A stretch of 64,000 bases of DNA, taken from contig NZ_JAGPYQ010000001.1 of assembly GCF_018070025.1 (NCBI RefSeq), positions 5,208,001 through 5,272,000 on the forward strand. Reading direction: 5' to 3'. Source of the stretch: Streptomyces liliiviolaceus (lineage in GTDB: Bacteria; Actinomycetota; Actinomycetes; Streptomycetales; Streptomycetaceae). Shown piece after piece: positions 50,888-58,165 of the stretch. Below the pieces are notes generated by a model, which made no database searches, was not told where the DNA came from, and saw only the letters and a program-made list of their open reading frames with translations. Position numbers and translations under genes: made by a program. Position 1 is the first letter of the stretch, and each line of letters starts with the position of its first letter.

Positions 50888-51445
50888 ATGCGAACCCCTC
50901 GTCGTGCGCCGCGAGCGGACGCCCAGGAGAATCGCGCCCGCATCATCGAGGCCGCGCACGCCGCCTTCGCCGGCGACCCCTCGGCGAGCCTCCAGGCGAT
51001 CGCGAGGGCGGCCTGCGTCGGCCAGGGAACGATGTACCGCCACTTCCCCGACCGCGAGGCCCTGCTGCTGGCCGTCTACCGCGACGAGCTCGACGCGCTC
51101 GTCGCCGCCGCTCCGCTCCTGCTGCGCGAGCACGGGCCGCTCGAAGCCCTGCGCCGCTGGTTCGAACGCCTGGCCGCCGACGGTCGCGCCGGCGGCGGGG
51201 CGTCTTCGGCCGTGGAGGCCGCCACCCGTGCCGGCCGGCAGCACCCTCCGGTCGTCGCCGCCGTGGACCTGCTGCTCCGTGCGGGCAAGGAGGCGGGGCA
51301 GGTACGACCGGACGCCGAGGCGGAGGAGGTCCTCGCGCTGGGGTCCTGCCTCTGGAGGCCGGAGGGCGGCACCCCGTGCCCGGAGCGCGGTACGAGGATG
51401 CTCACCGTCATCATCGACGGCCTGCGCGCCGACGCGCGGCGATGA
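50888..51445 (+). CDS. TetR-family transcriptional regulator
   Basis: A 185-residue regulator. A helix-turn-helix near residues 32-62 has the ASLQAIARAACVGQGTMYRHF pattern followed by PDREALLLAVYRDEL, typical of the TetR subgroup with an SbtR-like C-terminal domain. The ATG at 50888 has GGGAGG at 50873-50878; a longer open frame upstream covers the promoter of the neighbouring tetR and is rejected. It is divergent from the other tetR gene with 112 bp between, so both may respond to the same operator region. It converges with the MSMEG_6728-family gene, 15 bp away. Ligand and targets unknown. Confidence 0.9.
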   Translation: MRTPRRAPRADAQENRARIIEAAHAAFAGDPSASLQAIARAACVGQGTMYRHFPDREALLLAVYRDELDALVAAAPLLLREHGPLEALRRWFERLAADGRAGGGASSAVEAATRAGRQHPPVVAAVDLLLRAGKEAGQVRPDAEAEEVLALGSCLWRPEGGTPCPERGTRMLTVIIDGLRADARR

Positions 51446-51460
51446 CGTACGCGGCTCTCC

Positions 51461-51931
51461 CTACGAGGTGACGCGGTCGGAGGCGGGCCACAGGTAGGGC
51501 AGGTCGTCGGGAACGTCCGGGAACAACGGGGTGTAGACCTCGGGCGCCTTGCGCAGCAGCGCCGACTGGTGGCTGCGGTGGAAATCGGGGTCTCCCAGCC
51601 AGGGCGGCAGTTCCCCGTCGTCGGCGAGGTCCTCCTGGGCACGGACGGCGGTCCCCGGACGGGCCAGGCCGAAGTCGGTGACGAGCGTGGTGGCACAGGT
51701 GTCGGCACGTCCCTCCGCCACCCACACGGCACACACGTCCAGGCCGTACCGGACCAGTGCCTCCTCGTAACCGATCCACATCCGTACCGCGGGATGGTGC
51801 CGCCAGCCGTAGCCGGGCACGGTCAGGCCGCGCAGCACCTGGAGGGCCTCGACCCGCTGTTTGCCCAGGCGCGCCTGGTCCAGGACCGCGGCGGACCGCG
51901 TGAAGCCGGGGTACGGAAGAAAGGTCTGCAC
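51461..51931 (-). CDS. MSMEG_6728-family protein (pyrimidine-dimer glycosylase-like)
   Basis: A 156-residue protein starting MQTFLPYPGFTRSAAVLD, followed by ARLGKQRVEALQVLRGL and GWRHHPAVRMWIGYEEALVRYG. This is the conserved actinobacterial MSMEG_6728 family, which resembles the fold of T4 endonuclease V (pyrimidine dimer DNA glycosylase). The conserved N-terminal segment with Arg, Lys and Gln and the WxxHP pattern are intact. The usual suggestion is a DNA-repair or nucleic-acid-binding role, but to my knowledge no activity has been proven for this subgroup. It is a single minus-strand gene between a tetR gene and an FAD oxidoreductase. Confidence 0.85.
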   Translation of the reverse strand: MQTFLPYPGFTRSAAVLDQARLGKQRVEALQVLRGLTVPGYGWRHHPAVRMWIGYEEALVRYGLDVCAVWVAEGRADTCATTLVTDFGLARPGTAVRAQEDLADDGELPPWLGDPDFHRSHQSALLRKAPEVYTPLFPDVPDDLPYLWPASDRVTS

Positions 51932-52124
51932 ACGGCATGCCTACCGCGGCAGGCCGTTCCCGTACCGGCCCGCTCCCCCGCCGGCCCGTCCCCCTCCCGG
52001 CCCGTCCCCTCAGCGCGTCCCGCATCCGTCCGTGTGCTGCCGCTGGAAGATCGGTTGTGGAACGTGCGTGCGCGGGTACGCGGAGTCGGGGTGCCGACGG
52101 CGGCCACGTCGGCGGATTCCACGC

Positions 52125-52203
52125 GACACGCCGGACGTCACGAGCCGGACGTCACACGCCGGACGCCGGACGTCGCACGCCGCCGGTCACACGCCGCATG
52201 CCG
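52125..52203. repeat. Degenerate tandem repeats of about 14 bp with GACGTC cores
   Basis: Head-to-tail variants of ACGCCGGACGTCAC fill the space just before the ribosome-binding site of the FAD oxidoreductase gene. The palindromic core GACGTC recurs at 52134, 52148 and 52169. They may bind a regulator or be plain slippage products. Confidence 0.75.
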
Positions 52204-52219
52204 AACAAGGAGAGTGCCC

Positions 52220-53494
52220 ATGGCCGCTACTCGCGGAGAACCGGATGTCCTGGTGGTCGGCGGAGGGCTCGCCGGGCTGGCCTGCGCCCGCGACCTGGTG
52301 GACGTCGGTCTCGACGTTCGGGTCCTGGAGGCGTCCGACGAGGTCGGCGGGCGGATGCGCTCGGACCGTCACGAAGGCTTCGTCGTCGATCGCGGCTTCC
52401 AGGTCTTCAACACCGCCTACCCGCAGGTCCGCCGACGGCTGCCGCTGCGCGAACTGCGGCTGAGGCCCTTCACCCCGGGCGTCCTCGTGCACACCGAGGA
52501 CGGACCGCTGCGCTTCAGCGACCCGACCCGCAGGCCGCGCACCCCCCACATGCCCTCCCCGACACACGCTCTGCGCGACCTGCGTCCCGGACGTCTGGCG
52601 GGCACCCGCGATCTCATCGCGCTGGGCACCCTGTCGGCCCGGGACATGCTCGCGCCCGTACGGCTGCTGAAACGTGAACGCGGCGAGGACCGCACCACGC
52701 GGACCGCGCTCGCGGCGGCGGGGTTCTCCGAGGAGTTCGTCGAGCGTTTCTTCCGGCCCTTCCTCTCCGGCGTCTTCCTGGAGGACGAGCTGGAGACCTC
52801 GGAACGCGTCTTCCACCTGGTCTGGCGCAGCATGCTGCGCGGCACGCTGTGTCTGCCGGGCGAGGGCATCGGAGCGGTCCCGCGCGCGCTCGCCGCCGCG
52901 CTCCCCCGGGCGACCGTACGTCTGGACACCCCGGTCGCCCGGCTCACGGACGACGGAGTCGAACTGGCCACGGGCACCGAACTCCCGGCCCGCGCCGTGG
53001 TGGTGGCCACCGGCCCCGGTCCGGCCGCAGGTCTGCTGCCGGACCTCGACGTTCCGGCGTACCGCGTGGTGACGACGTACTACCACGCCACGGCACGTTC
53101 CCCGCTCCCCGAGCCCACCCTTGTCACCGACACCCGCAGACGATTCCTGAACTCCTGTGTCCTCAGCGAGGTCGTCCCCTCCTACGCGCCCGCGGGCAGG
53201 TCCCTGGTCGCGACCTCGGTGCTCGGCGAGGACACACAGGGCCGTGAGCGGGAGGTCCGGACGGCACTGGCCGACGCGTACGGTGCCGACACCGGTGGCT
53301 GGGACCTGCTGACCGTGCGTACCGTGCCCGACGCGCTGCCGGTCATGGCGCCCCCGCAGCCCCTCAGCCGGACCTCCCGCGTCGCACCCGGCCGCTATGT
53401 GTGCGGAGACCACCGGGCCACCGGATCGGTACAGGGCGCGCTGGCCTCGGGCGCCCGGGCGGCCCGTGAGGTGGCCCGGGACCTCGGCCGGTAG
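52220..53494 (+). CDS. FAD-dependent oxidoreductase (amine oxidase / phytoene-desaturase-like)
   Basis: A 424-residue flavoprotein. The dinucleotide-binding motif is VVGGGLAGLACARDL (about 12-26), followed by the ELEASD-type acidic end and GGRMRSDR (43-50), which mark the amine oxidase/protoporphyrinogen oxidase/phytoene desaturase superfamily. The C-terminal FAD motif YVCGDHRATGSVQGALASG is also complete. It should oxidize an amine or desaturate a lipid-like substrate; no carotenoid genes are nearby, so the substrate is open. The ATG at 52220 has AAGGAGAG six bases upstream, and a longer open frame upstream is repeat sequence and is rejected. It converges with the NB-ARC gene with 43 bp between. 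Confidence 0.9.
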   Translation: MAATRGEPDVLVVGGGLAGLACARDLVDVGLDVRVLEASDEVGGRMRSDRHEGFVVDRGFQVFNTAYPQVRRRLPLRELRLRPFTPGVLVHTEDGPLRFSDPTRRPRTPHMPSPTHALRDLRPGRLAGTRDLIALGTLSARDMLAPVRLLKRERGEDRTTRTALAAAGFSEEFVERFFRPFLSGVFLEDELETSERVFHLVWRSMLRGTLCLPGEGIGAVPRALAAALPRATVRLDTPVARLTDDGVELATGTELPARAVVVATGPGPAAGLLPDLDVPAYRVVTTYYHATARSPLPEPTLVTDTRRRFLNSCVLSEVVPSYAPAGRSLVATSVLGEDTQGREREVRTALADAYGADTGGWDLLTVRTVPDALPVMAPPQPLSRTSRVAPGRYVCGDHRATGSVQGALASGARAAREVARDLGR

Positions 53495-53537
53495 CCGCCG
53501 TCCCGGGCTCCTCTCGCCCAGCCGTCGCCGCCGTCCC

Positions 53538-55565
53538 TCAGCCGGTGCTGTCCAGGAGTTCCTGGAGCACCGACTCGGGGTCGCGGAGCACCGAGACGAG
53601 CAGGGCCTTGTCGTACGCGGAGTCGCCCAGCAGGGAGCGGGCCGTCGACTCGTACTGGTCCCGGACCGGTCCGAGCTCCGGAGTGCCCCGCTGCGGATGG
53701 CCGACGGCGGCCCAGTAGTTCTCGCCGGCCCCGTACGCGGCGACCGCGGGCCCGCCGGCACCCTGCGCGGCGAGCGCCGAGGCGAGCAGGTCCAGGCCGA
53801 GGGCGATGCCGAAGCTGTCACCGATGCGACGCTTGCCGTCGAGCATGGCGGCCGCGTGTTCCACGGCCGCCTCCGCACGATCCTCGAACAGCGCGAGCAG
53901 CGCCAACTGGTACTCGGCGTACGACCGGGTCCACCACTCGCCGCGTACGACACAGTCCCGGCGCAGCTCACCGGCCTCACGGCGGGCCTCGTCGCGCAGG
54001 CCCTCGCCCGTCATGGCGAAGACGCGGATCAGACGGCACAGCACACGGCCCACGGAGGCGAAGGGCCCGCCATCAGCACTTCTCAGGGCCGCGTCGACGA
54101 CGAACCGCGCGGCCATCGGACGGCCCCGCAGCAGATGGACCAGCCCCTGCAGATAGGCGGCGTGCAACGCCCCTTCGACATCCTCCTGGGCGGCGGCCTG
54201 CCGCTGGCAGGCCAGGGCGAGCCGCTGCGCCGCGTCGTGCTCGCCGCACAGCACCCGGACGACACCCAGGGACCACAGGGCGCGGGTCCGCACAGCTCCC
54301 GGCTCCTCCGTCAGTGCCAGGGACTCCTCCAGATAGCCCGTGGCCTCCCGCAGGTGACCGCAGCAGCTCCAGAAGAAGCCCAGCAGCCCGGCCAGTTCGA
54401 GGGCCTGCTGCGGCCGGCTGGTGAGGAAGTGGTCGAGCGCGGCGCACAGGTCGGAGTGGGCCGCGGAGATCCAGCGGTACGCGTCGATCTGCGTCGGGCC
54501 CAGCCAGTCGGCGTGGGCCCGCCGGGCACGGCGCAGGAAGAAGGCGGCGTGGCGCCGGGCCAGTACTTCGGTCTCGTCGAGTTCTCCGAGCCACATACGG
54601 CCGTACTCGCGCAGCGTGTCGAGCATCCGGAAGCGGCCGTCCACGCGGGCCACGACGGATTTGCGCTCCAGGCCGGCGAGCGCCCGCTCGACGTCCGCGG
54701 CGCGCAGGGTCTCGTCGGCGCACACCGCGCGCACCGCGTCGGCGTCCACGGCGTCCCGGAACACCGAGAACCGGGCCCACAGCAGACGCTCCGGGGGCTC
54801 GCACAGCTCGTGGCTCCAGCCGATCGCGGTGCGCAGCGTCCGCTGCCGGAAGTGCACGCGTCCCGCGCGGACCGAGTGCTGCGCGGAGAGGTCCAGGCGG
54901 GCCCGCAGGAGTTCCTCGACCTCGTCGAGCGTGTGGTGGGCCAGCTGGCCCGCCGCCAGTTCCAGCGCGAGCGGGATGCCTTCCAGCCGCCGGCACAGCC
55001 GGGCGGCGATCAGGACGTCCTCCGGGCCCAGCGGGCCGGTTCCCGTCACCGCCGCACGCCGGCAGAAGAGTTCCACGGCGTCGGAGGCCGGTGGCAGCGG
55101 CTCCACGACGATCCGGTGCTCGCCGTCCATCCCCAGCGGTTCCCGGCTGGTGACCAGCACGGTCACTCCCGGGCAGTCGTCGAGGAGGCGGGTGAGGAGG
55201 TCGCGGCAGGCCGCCGAGAGGTGCTCGCACGAGTCCAGCACCAGCAGGACGTCCTTGCCCGCCAGCCATGCGCACAGCGCGTCCAGGGGCTCGGCCGTCG
55301 CGTGGTCGGCGAAGTCGAGGGCGTCGGCGACCGTGGCGAGCAGGAGGCGGGGGTTCGTGAGCGGCCACAGGTCGGCCCAGGCGACTCCTCTGGTGCCGGT
55401 ACGCATCACCTGCTGCGCCGCGTGCAGCGCGAGCCGGCTCTTGCCCACGCCGCCCACACCCGTGAGGACGACCAGGCGGTGCCGGTCCAGTGCGTCGGCG
55501 ACGCGGGCCAGTTCCCGGTGTCGTCCGACGAGTTCGTCAGGGGGCTCAGGCAGGTTCCTCAGCAC
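53538..55565 (-). CDS. NB-ARC ATPase with TPR-like repeats, no DNA-binding domain
   Basis: A 675-residue protein resembling the ATPase and tetratricopeptide parts of AfsR/SARP and LAL-type regulators. The NB-ARC domain starts near residue 10 (LVGRHRELARV), with Walker A GVGGVGKS (36-43) and Walker B DVLLVLDSCEHL. The C-terminal half is made of helical TPR-like repeats. Related regulators carry a SARP domain before the ATPase or a LuxR helix-turn-helix at the C-terminus; neither is visible here. It therefore probably acts through a partner or as a signalling ATPase. The start is GTG at 55565; no better in-frame start exists, since a stop lies four codons upstream of ACG-GTC-ACC. Confidence 0.85.
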   Translation of the reverse strand: MLRNLPEPPDELVGRHRELARVADALDRHRLVVLTGVGGVGKSRLALHAAQQVMRTGTRGVAWADLWPLTNPRLLLATVADALDFADHATAEPLDALCAWLAGKDVLLVLDSCEHLSAACRDLLTRLLDDCPGVTVLVTSREPLGMDGEHRIVVEPLPPASDAVELFCRRAAVTGTGPLGPEDVLIAARLCRRLEGIPLALELAAGQLAHHTLDEVEELLRARLDLSAQHSVRAGRVHFRQRTLRTAIGWSHELCEPPERLLWARFSVFRDAVDADAVRAVCADETLRAADVERALAGLERKSVVARVDGRFRMLDTLREYGRMWLGELDETEVLARRHAAFFLRRARRAHADWLGPTQIDAYRWISAAHSDLCAALDHFLTSRPQQALELAGLLGFFWSCCGHLREATGYLEESLALTEEPGAVRTRALWSLGVVRVLCGEHDAAQRLALACQRQAAAQEDVEGALHAAYLQGLVHLLRGRPMAARFVVDAALRSADGGPFASVGRVLCRLIRVFAMTGEGLRDEARREAGELRRDCVVRGEWWTRSYAEYQLALLALFEDRAEAAVEHAAAMLDGKRRIGDSFGIALGLDLLASALAAQGAGGPAVAAYGAGENYWAAVGHPQRGTPELGPVRDQYESTARSLLGDSAYDKALLVSVLRDPESVLQELLDSTG

Positions 55566-55649
55566 GGTGACCGTCTTTCATGTGCGTAGCGCGTGCGCGT
55601 GGCTTGTGTGGTTGGGGGTGGGGTGGGGTGCGTGTAGGGGTCCGTTTGC

Positions 55650-55700
55650 GGGTGCGGGCCGGTGGGGGCTTGTCGCGCAGTTCCCCGCGCCCCTAGGGGG
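55650..55700. repeat. Streptomyces-type intergenic repeat
   Basis: The stretch containing CTTGTCGCGCAGTTCCCCGC flanked by GGGGG and CCCC arms matches a short element I recognise as recurring between genes in many Streptomyces genomes. It can fold into a GC-rich hairpin. It lies between the NB-ARC gene and the end of the MpaB-family gene and may terminate the latter transcript. Confidence 0.6.
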
Positions 55701-55787
55701 TCATGCCTCCGCCACTCGGGATGCGACGCGTCTCTTGCGCGGCATGCGCCAGGTCCGGCATCGGCGCCACATCTCGGATCGGTCCCC

Positions 55788-56696
55788 TCAGTCCGCCGCG
55801 GTCACGGTCGCGGCCGGAGCCGTGGCGGCGGCAGGCGGCGGTGTCATGGCCCACCGCACGGCCGACGTCATGGCCGAGCCGAGCGGCCGTACGCACAGGT
55901 TCTCGGCCACCGCCAGCCGGGGCAGGCCGAGTTCCGTGGTGGCCCAGGCGGGCAGCAGGGACACCGCGTTCGCGGCCAGCACCCCGTACGGGAGCCGGGC
56001 GAGCAGCGGCAGCGGCGGGTTCAGCAGCAGGAAGCGTGCGGCGTCGCGCGTCTGTGCGGTCGCCCTCAGTTCCGGGCGGTACGCGTCGAGCCGTTCCGCC
56101 AGCTCCGCCCGGTCGCGCGGGGGATCGACGACGCCCAGCGCGGCGGCGACGCGCGCCATGTCCGCGACGTACCCGTCGCACTCCGCGGGCGTCAGCGGGT
56201 GGCGCCCGTAGCGCTGGTGGGCGCGCAGGAAGCTGTCGGCCTCCGCGACGTGGACCCAGGCCAGAAGGTGCGGGTCGCTCGCACGGTAGGCGAGTCCTTC
56301 GGCCGTCACCCCGGACACCCGTTCGTGGACCGAGCGCACCTGCGCACAGGCCAGCTGTGCGCTCTCGGCGGTGCCGTACGTCGTGGTCGCCAGGAACGTA
56401 CTGGTGCGCTGGAGCCTGCCCCACGGGTCGCCGCGGAAGCCGGAGTGGGCGGCCACCGCGGCCATGGCGAGGGGATGGAGCGACTGGAGGAGCAGGGCCG
56501 AGAGACCCCCGATGAACATCGACGCGTCCCCGTGCACCCGGCGGACGGGGCGCTCCGGGCCGAACCAGCGCGGCCCCGGCGTGTCGTGGATGCGGGCGCG
56601 GTTGCGCGGGCCCTCGGGTCCCGCCACCCGGGCGAAGAGCCCGCTGCCCAGGCGTTCCCGCAGTCCGTCGACCCGGGATGGTCTGTTCGGTTTCAT
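55788..56696 (-). CDS. Oxygenase MpaB family protein (DUF2236)
   Basis: A 302-residue protein of the DUF2236/MpaB/latex-clearing-protein superfamily. Conserved signatures are HGDASMFIGG (55-64), SLHPLAM with His74, and WVHVAEADSFLRAH further on. Lcp and MpaB members bind a b-type heme through such histidines and oxidatively cleave isoprenoid chains; most actinobacterial members are uncharacterised. No signal peptide is apparent, though hydrophobic segments occur. The ATG at 56696 is preceded by AGGAGA at a rather long 11-base spacing; a longer open frame is not supported. It is divergent from the P1 peptidase gene. Heme binding and substrate are inferred from the family only. Confidence 0.88.
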   Translation of the reverse strand: MKPNRPSRVDGLRERLGSGLFARVAGPEGPRNRARIHDTPGPRWFGPERPVRRVHGDASMFIGGLSALLLQSLHPLAMAAVAAHSGFRGDPWGRLQRTSTFLATTTYGTAESAQLACAQVRSVHERVSGVTAEGLAYRASDPHLLAWVHVAEADSFLRAHQRYGRHPLTPAECDGYVADMARVAAALGVVDPPRDRAELAERLDAYRPELRATAQTRDAARFLLLNPPLPLLARLPYGVLAANAVSLLPAWATTELGLPRLAVAENLCVRPLGSAMTSAVRWAMTPPPAAATAPAATVTAAD

Positions 56697-56962
56697 CGGT
56701 GACGTGTTCTCCTGTCGGGCGGTTGCTCGCGGGCGCGCGTAGCACGCGGTACCCGCGCCCGGTGGGGCCGGCACCCGCCCCCACCGGTTCCGTCCGGCGG
56801 CTGTCGGGTCCACTCCCCACTCCTGATTCCGGACTGCGGCCCCGTTCGGACGCACCCGTACGCAAAATCCGCGCGGGCGGCGCGCCGGGGCGTGTCCCGG
56901 GCGTGTCGCGGACAGCGGAGCGGTCCGGCAGGCCTAGTGGTCCGGGACGTACGCCGTCCCGA

Positions 56963-56968
56963 TAGCGT
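56963..56968 (+). promoter_or_regulatory. -10 box TAGCGT of a probable leaderless promoter
   Basis: TAGCGT ends six bases before the ATG of the P1 peptidase gene and no ribosome-binding site is present, so transcription probably begins at or next to the start codon. Confidence 0.45.
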
Positions 56969-56974
56969 GCCGAC

Positions 56975-58165
56975 ATGCGCGAGTCACCGTCCGAACCGTC
57001 CCCGTCCGTCAGCGCCAGCAGCCCCCGCAGGGCCCGTGAGCTGGGGCTCTCCGTCGGTGATCTGCCCACGGGAACGCACAACGCCCTCACCGATGTGCCC
57101 GGGGTCCGCGTCGGGCACACCACGCTCGTCCGGCCGCCGCGCGTGCACAGCGGTGTCACCGCGATCGTGCCGGACGGGGTGGGCCCCGGCAGCCCGCTGC
57201 CCGGCGGGGTGTTCGCGGGCAACGGCTACGGCAAGCTGCTCGGCACCACGCAGCTCGCCGAACTCGGCGCGCTGGAGACCCCGGTGCTCCTCACCTCGAC
57301 CCTGTCCGCCTTCAGGGTCGCGGACGCCCTGGTCGGCTGGGTCCTGGAGCGGCCCGAGGGGGCTGCCGCGCGGAGCCTGAACCCGGTCGTGGGCGAATGC
57401 AACGACGGTCTCCTGTCGGACATCCGCTCACGTCCGGTCCGCGAGGAACACGTCCGGGCCGCGCTCGACACCGCGTGCGGCGGGCCGGTCGCCGAGGGCG
57501 GCGTCGGCGCGGGCACCGGGATGACCGCGCTGGGGTTCAAGGCCGGCATCGGCACCTCGTCACGACGCGTACCGCTGGCCGGCCGGGACGTGACACTCGG
57601 GGTGCTCGTCCAGGCCAACTTCGGCGGCACACTGCGGGTGTCGGGCCGTGCGGTCACGCCCGCCGACGTCGGCGTACCGACCGCGGACCCGGACTCCACC
57701 ACGAGCACCGCGCCCGAGGCCGGTTCCTGCATGGTCGTGGTCGCCACCGACGCGCCGCTGGACGCCCGCCAGTTGACCCGCCTCGCCCGGCGCGCCGTCT
57801 ACGGACTCGCCAGGGTCGGCGCCGCGTACGGACACGGCAGCGGCGACTACGGCCTCGCCTTCGGCACGCGTCCCCTGGGCACGCCCGCGGGGCCCGCCGT
57901 GGTGCCCGACGACCGGCTGGACCCCCTCTTCGTCGCCGTCCTCGACGCCGTCGAGGAGGCCGTCCTCAACTCGCTGCTCACCGCCACCACGACCACGGGG
58001 CCGTACGGCCACACCCGCCACCCCCTGCCCGCGGCACCCCTCCTCGCCCTGCTGGGCCGAGGAGACCCGGGCGCCGCGGGAGGCTCTCAAGCCCGGTCGA
58101 GGGCCACCGGACCCGGTCCCGAGTCGGGTCCCGTCACACGCGGGTCCGCGGGCCGGGGTGCGTAG
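56975..58165 (+). CDS. P1-family peptidase (DmpA/BapA-like N-terminal-nucleophile aminopeptidase)
   Basis: A 396-residue member of peptidase family S58. After GDLPTGTHNALTDVPGVRVGH the fold continues to the autocleavage site AGSCMVVV, where the chain should split between Gly250 and Ser251 to free Ser251 as nucleophile; DmpA cleaves at the same kind of Gly-Ser bond. An upstream NPVVGECNDG segment also matches the family. Known members release N-terminal D- or L-amino acids or beta-amino acids from short peptides. There is no signal peptide. The transcript is probably leaderless. Its last 79 bp overlap the 3' end of the convergent FHA-monooxygenase gene, and the tail after about residue 375 is low-complexity. 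Confidence 0.93.
   Translation: MRESPSEPSPSVSASSPRRARELGLSVGDLPTGTHNALTDVPGVRVGHTTLVRPPRVHSGVTAIVPDGVGPGSPLPGGVFAGNGYGKLLGTTQLAELGALETPVLLTSTLSAFRVADALVGWVLERPEGAAARSLNPVVGECNDGLLSDIRSRPVREEHVRAALDTACGGPVAEGGVGAGTGMTALGFKAGIGTSSRRVPLAGRDVTLGVLVQANFGGTLRVSGRAVTPADVGVPTADPDSTTSTAPEAGSCMVVVATDAPLDARQLTRLARRAVYGLARVGAAYGHGSGDYGLAFGTRPLGTPAGPAVVPDDRLDPLFVAVLDAVEEAVLNSLLTATTTTGPYGHTRHPLPAAPLLALLGRGDPGAAGGSQARSRATGPGPESGPVTRGSAGRGA

Noticed and set aside
55693..57222. A 509-residue minus-strand frame covering the MpaB-family gene region
   Set aside because: It is a shadow frame. The real gene 55788-56696 in another frame has the DUF2236 motifs.
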